Origin: Ureibacillus sinduriensis BLB-1 = JCM 15800
Lineage (GTDB): Bacteria > Bacillota > Bacilli > Bacillales_A > Planococcaceae
Assembly: GCF_000772955.1 (NCBI RefSeq)
Contig: NZ_JPVO01000047.1
Coordinates: 1-64,000 of the forward strand
Length of the DNA stretch: 64,000 bases
Direction: 5' to 3'
Made by a program: the position numbers and the translations under genes. Under the pieces are notes generated by a model. The model searched no databases, had not been told where the DNA came from, and was given only the letters and a program-made list of their open reading frames with translations. Below, piece after piece: positions 61,575 through 64,000 of this stretch (position 1 is its first letter; every line of letters begins with the position of its first letter).

Positions 61575-62204
61575 TTAAGATTTTTCCTGCAATTCCCAAC
61601 CATTAAAAGTTTCAAGTAGTTTGTTATGTAACTCTTTATCAGCGTTTATAATTTCACAACCTCTATCATCATATAAATGGAAAATACAATTAGTATTAAC
61701 ATTTATTAAAAAAACATCGGGTGCATAAAGGCAATGTGCTTTTCTTAATCGAGGTTGTAGAGGATAGAAATCCTCATGAATTAATGTTTTCAAAAGGTGT
61801 TCCAACTTCAAATCTGAAACTTTACAGAACAATGTCATTTGCTGAACAAATAAATTATCTTCATCGAACTGCCATTGGTATTCATGTAGGTGCAAGGAAT
61901 ACTTTAATTCTTGTTTTTTTACATAACGTTTGAAAAAGTTAGGATAAACTACTTTGTTTGTTTCATGTGGATATGAATTTACCACAACTAAGACGTCATC
62001 CATTTTCTTGAAAAGTATAGGAACAATAGCAGATACCTGTTTATAAATCGTATGAAACCTTTGCATGTTAAGGCGATTATTATCATCAAACTGATAAATG
62101 TCATTTCCTAATTCTAGATGTATACCTATATTCCATTGATGATAAAAACCTGGTGTTATAGAAAGTCCATCATAATGTTTTCCCATAATTTCTTTTAGTT
62201 TCAT
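61575..62204 (-). CDS. DUF3885 domain protein
   Basis: A 209-residue cytosolic protein with the DUF3885 blocks: HQWNIGIHLELG near residue 24, IHEDFYPLQPRLR, and FHLYDDRGCEIIN near the C-terminus. AAAGGTGG precedes ATG 62204. The family is common in Bacillaceae accessory regions and has no known function, sometimes near toxin or immunity genes. Confidence 0.8.
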   Translation of the reverse strand: MKLKEIMGKHYDGLSITPGFYHQWNIGIHLELGNDIYQFDDNNRLNMQRFHTIYKQVSAIVPILFKKMDDVLVVVNSYPHETNKVVYPNFFKRYVKKQELKYSLHLHEYQWQFDEDNLFVQQMTLFCKVSDLKLEHLLKTLIHEDFYPLQPRLRKAHCLYAPDVFLINVNTNCIFHLYDDRGCEIINADKELHNKLLETFNGWELQEKS

Positions 62205-62314
62205 AAGTATCCACCTTTAAGCTCCCTTGCTATTTTTGCATTTTTAAATAAATTGATTTGTAATTATCTATGTATTTTAACATTATCAAGTTTACTTATT
62301 GAAAATCTTATTCC

Positions 62315-62390
62315 AGAAAATGGCCTTTAGTTGAAGAAGGCACAATTCCTTTCAAGAAATGCCCTGATTGTGGAGAAAGTATATATTAAT
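62315..62390 (+). other. Zinc-ribbon-like coding scrap within repeat-type DNA
   Basis: A frame reading VEEGTIPFKKCPDCGESIY then stop at about 62388. CPDCG is a zinc-ribbon half. There is no start signal, and the flank (GGCCTTTAGTTGAAGAAGG) matches the dispersed repeat family, so this may be coincidence. Nothing else is seen in 62205-62563. Confidence 0.2.
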
Positions 62391-62563
62391 TCGTTAAATT
62401 GCTAATAACTGATAAATTCATTCATTAGGTTCATTATTTCGATTGTGGTTGGTAAATAAAAGGAATTTATAGTTTATTTAGGAAAATTTGTTATGCTTAT
62501 ATTGAAGGAATGTTTGAGTTCAATTAATTCAAATTAATCTCCCTAACGCAAAGGAGGGGCTAT

Positions 62564-63142
62564 ATGCAAGTTTTAAAACAGAAAAAAACGTTGGTATTCG
62601 TATTTTTATTCATCGTCATCATAGTTTTTATGATCATCAGAATTTCAGATACAAAAAGTAGCAATATAGAGAACTACTTATCAACTGGTTCAAATCTTGA
62701 TGAAGAAGCTAAGTATATGATGCCTGCTCTTAAAAATTTGCCGATATATAAAGATATAGACTATAAATATACGAAAAACAGATATTTCATTTTTGTATCT
62801 CATTCTGTTGTTCTTTCAGTTCAATATGACGATGAAACCTATAAAAGCGAGAAAGGTAAATTAGAAGAAACGTATGAATTTTTGAATAAAAAGAATATCG
62901 GTTTCAAACAAAAAGAAGAACCAGTTCCTCCTTACTACGAATTTTCGATTAACACTTATACCTTCAGGATTGTAAAAGACGAAGAACACAATACTTTGGG
63001 TTATCCGAAATCATTTGGAATGATTGGGACATCTGACGAAAAGAATAGGATTGCCTATCTCTATTTTTATGATTTTGATTTAGATGTCGGAAATGACAAC
63101 ATGGAACAATTCGTTAAACAACATTTTGATTATGAATTTTAA
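62564..63142 (+). CDS. Membrane-anchored unknown protein
   Basis: A 192-residue protein with an N-terminal helix (about 9-27) and an extracytoplasmic polar domain (SNIENYLSTGSNLDEEAK...). No lipobox, cysteine or recognised motif. AAAGGAGG lies 7 nt before ATG. Unrecognised, though it looks like a single-pass surface protein typical of Bacillales. Confidence 0.7.
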   Translation: MQVLKQKKTLVFVFLFIVIIVFMIIRISDTKSSNIENYLSTGSNLDEEAKYMMPALKNLPIYKDIDYKYTKNRYFIFVSHSVVLSVQYDDETYKSEKGKLEETYEFLNKKNIGFKQKEEPVPPYYEFSINTYTFRIVKDEEHNTLGYPKSFGMIGTSDEKNRIAYLYFYDFDLDVGNDNMEQFVKQHFDYEF

Positions 63143-63619
63143 GGAAAACTCCATGCTGGATTTGTTCTACTTTCAACATTACAACTTATCACAATATGGC
63201 CTTTTAATTGAATAAAGCACCTTCCTTATTCAAGAAAAGCGCCCGTTTGCTGAAAAACGTTGATTACAGTATGAATTCACAGATGTTCTATGAAAACCCT
63301 CAGTTATTGAGGGAGTTTCTGTTTATCTAAATCAATTCCTATAGAATAATAACAATGAAATGCTTTTCCTGTTTTCTAGCATACTCTATTTCCTTATTTG
63401 CCTATTGGCAAGATAACCATCTACATCAATAACCAAATATTTCATCTAATCTTTCGATTTTCGTACAATCCAAATGCAATAAACGCTATACTTTTAAGTT
63501 TCTTTAATTGTGGGTGAGCACCTTTTCACATCTCGGCTACGTTTATTAGAAAACATGCTGTCCTCCAATAAGTATAATGCCACATTTCTCTAAATCAATT
63601 GCTTCTGGATACACTACAT
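63143..63619. other. Intergenic with repeat-family fragment, no gene seen
   Basis: Starts with a member of the dispersed family (63190-63275: GGCCTTTTAATTGAA, CCTTCCTTATTCAAGAAAAG, CGCCCGTTTGCTGAA). The remainder to 63619 has no ORF with start signals. Confidence 0.45.
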
Positions 63620-64000
63620 TTAACTAATTCTTGATAGTTGCTTCATTGCATCATATTCTTTGTTTGATAACTCCAAAAGAAGATCAGAAGCCTGATTTAA
63701 GTATAGTATTTCATGAGTTTCTCCAGCCTTTTTGATAAGATTAGATGTTTCCTCCCACATAGGCGCAATTTCGGTAAACAGTTTGTAGGCGTTTTGTAAA
63801 AGGGCATTATCTAATATGCTCAAACATTCTTCTAAGAAATCTCTGTAAATATTTCTAAAGAGGGAGCCTCCTGTTCCGCCACGCTCCATTAGAGTAGCTG
63901 TTAATACTAAGTCATTTTCAATATTTTTACTTCTCTCAAACCATTTATTAATCTCTACACTTGTTTTCTTAATACCTTTATAGCCTAAATTTTTTATAGG
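63620..64000 (-). CDS. BtrH/DUF4872-like protein, C-terminal part
   Basis: The frame stays open from the window edge to TAA at 63620, giving at least 126 residues; the start is outside. The segment MERGGTGGSLFRNIYRDFLEE matches the C-terminal DUF4872 block of BtrH-like proteins, whose founding member is an acyltransferase in butirosin synthesis (BtrH). In Bacillaceae such proteins often sit in peptide or secondary-metabolite contexts. Only the C-terminal part is visible, so the role is open. Confidence 0.6.
   Translation of the reverse strand, partial: PIKNLGYKGIKKTSVEINKWFERSKNIENDLVLTATLMERGGTGGSLFRNIYRDFLEECLSILDNALLQNAYKLFTEIAPMWEETSNLIKKAGETHEILYLNQASDLLLELSNKEYDAMKQLSRIS

Overview
The window is low-GC Firmicute DNA from a spore-forming member of the Bacillales, most like the Lysinibacillus/Solibacillus side of the Planococcaceae. 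That placement is an inference from gene content and protein style; no 16S gene is present. Spore biology is shown by a gerA-gerB-gerC-type germinant receptor operon and by the cortex hydrolase cwlJ. Shine-Dalgarno sites are strong AAGGAGG types, TTG and GTG starts are frequent, and an S-box (SAM-I) leader controls a methionine gene.

Layout. 1-4.6 kb: the 3' end of tRNA-Glu, then a germinant receptor operon whose C subunit is cut by an in-frame amber codon and is followed by a small two-helix protein. 4.6-13.4 kb: a possible small RNA, then housekeeping and stress genes: HD phosphohydrolase, YjfB-like protein, Cu/Zn-SOD-like lipoprotein, deoxyribonucleotidase, an amidohydrolase-dipeptide epimerase-GNAT operon, an HPP membrane protein and an FhuF-like iron reductase. 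13.5-20.3 kb: a Fur-box-controlled candidate sRNA resembling FsrA in layout, an EmrE-family transporter, pepT, a large unknown membrane protein, a nitroreductase and a divergent plsY. 20.3-29.5 kb: SAM riboswitch-metY, a homoserine dehydrogenase without an ACT domain, aldehyde dehydrogenase with its DUF779 partner, a DMT transporter, and an Rrf2 regulator with a thioredoxin-reductase-like flavoprotein.

29.6-33.9 kb is an AT-rich accessory patch. It holds an orphan HEPN-like protein, small membrane and secreted proteins, a decayed tyrosine integrase, clustered GGGGTACAAA motifs and a second, diverged copy of the promoter of the two-component system at 33.9 kb. I read it as the scar of an integrated element. 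33.9-55.4 kb is core-like: a response regulator and large sensor kinase with a possible 47-residue membrane peptide between them, metallophosphoesterase, uppP, cwlJ, an AIM24 protein, an aldehyde dehydrogenase-saccharopine dehydrogenase pair, a beta-propeller lipoprotein-like protein, a PdaC-like deacetylase, a split ThrE exporter, a PAS-EAL phosphodiesterase and a BmrCD-type heterodimeric ABC exporter.

55.4-64 kb is again AT-rich. It has scattered small membrane and unknown proteins, a TetR-DUF418 operon with a clear palindromic operator, and a dispersed non-coding repeat family. One pair of repeats, about 280 and 244 bp, flanks two membrane-protein genes. The window ends inside a gene that looks like the BtrH/DUF4872 family.

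The observations most worth following up are the Fur-box sRNA at 14.0-14.16 kb, the amber codon in gerC, the duplicated response-regulator promoter bounding the integrase scar, the apparent ATC start of the HD protein, and several promoter-equipped very small ORFs.
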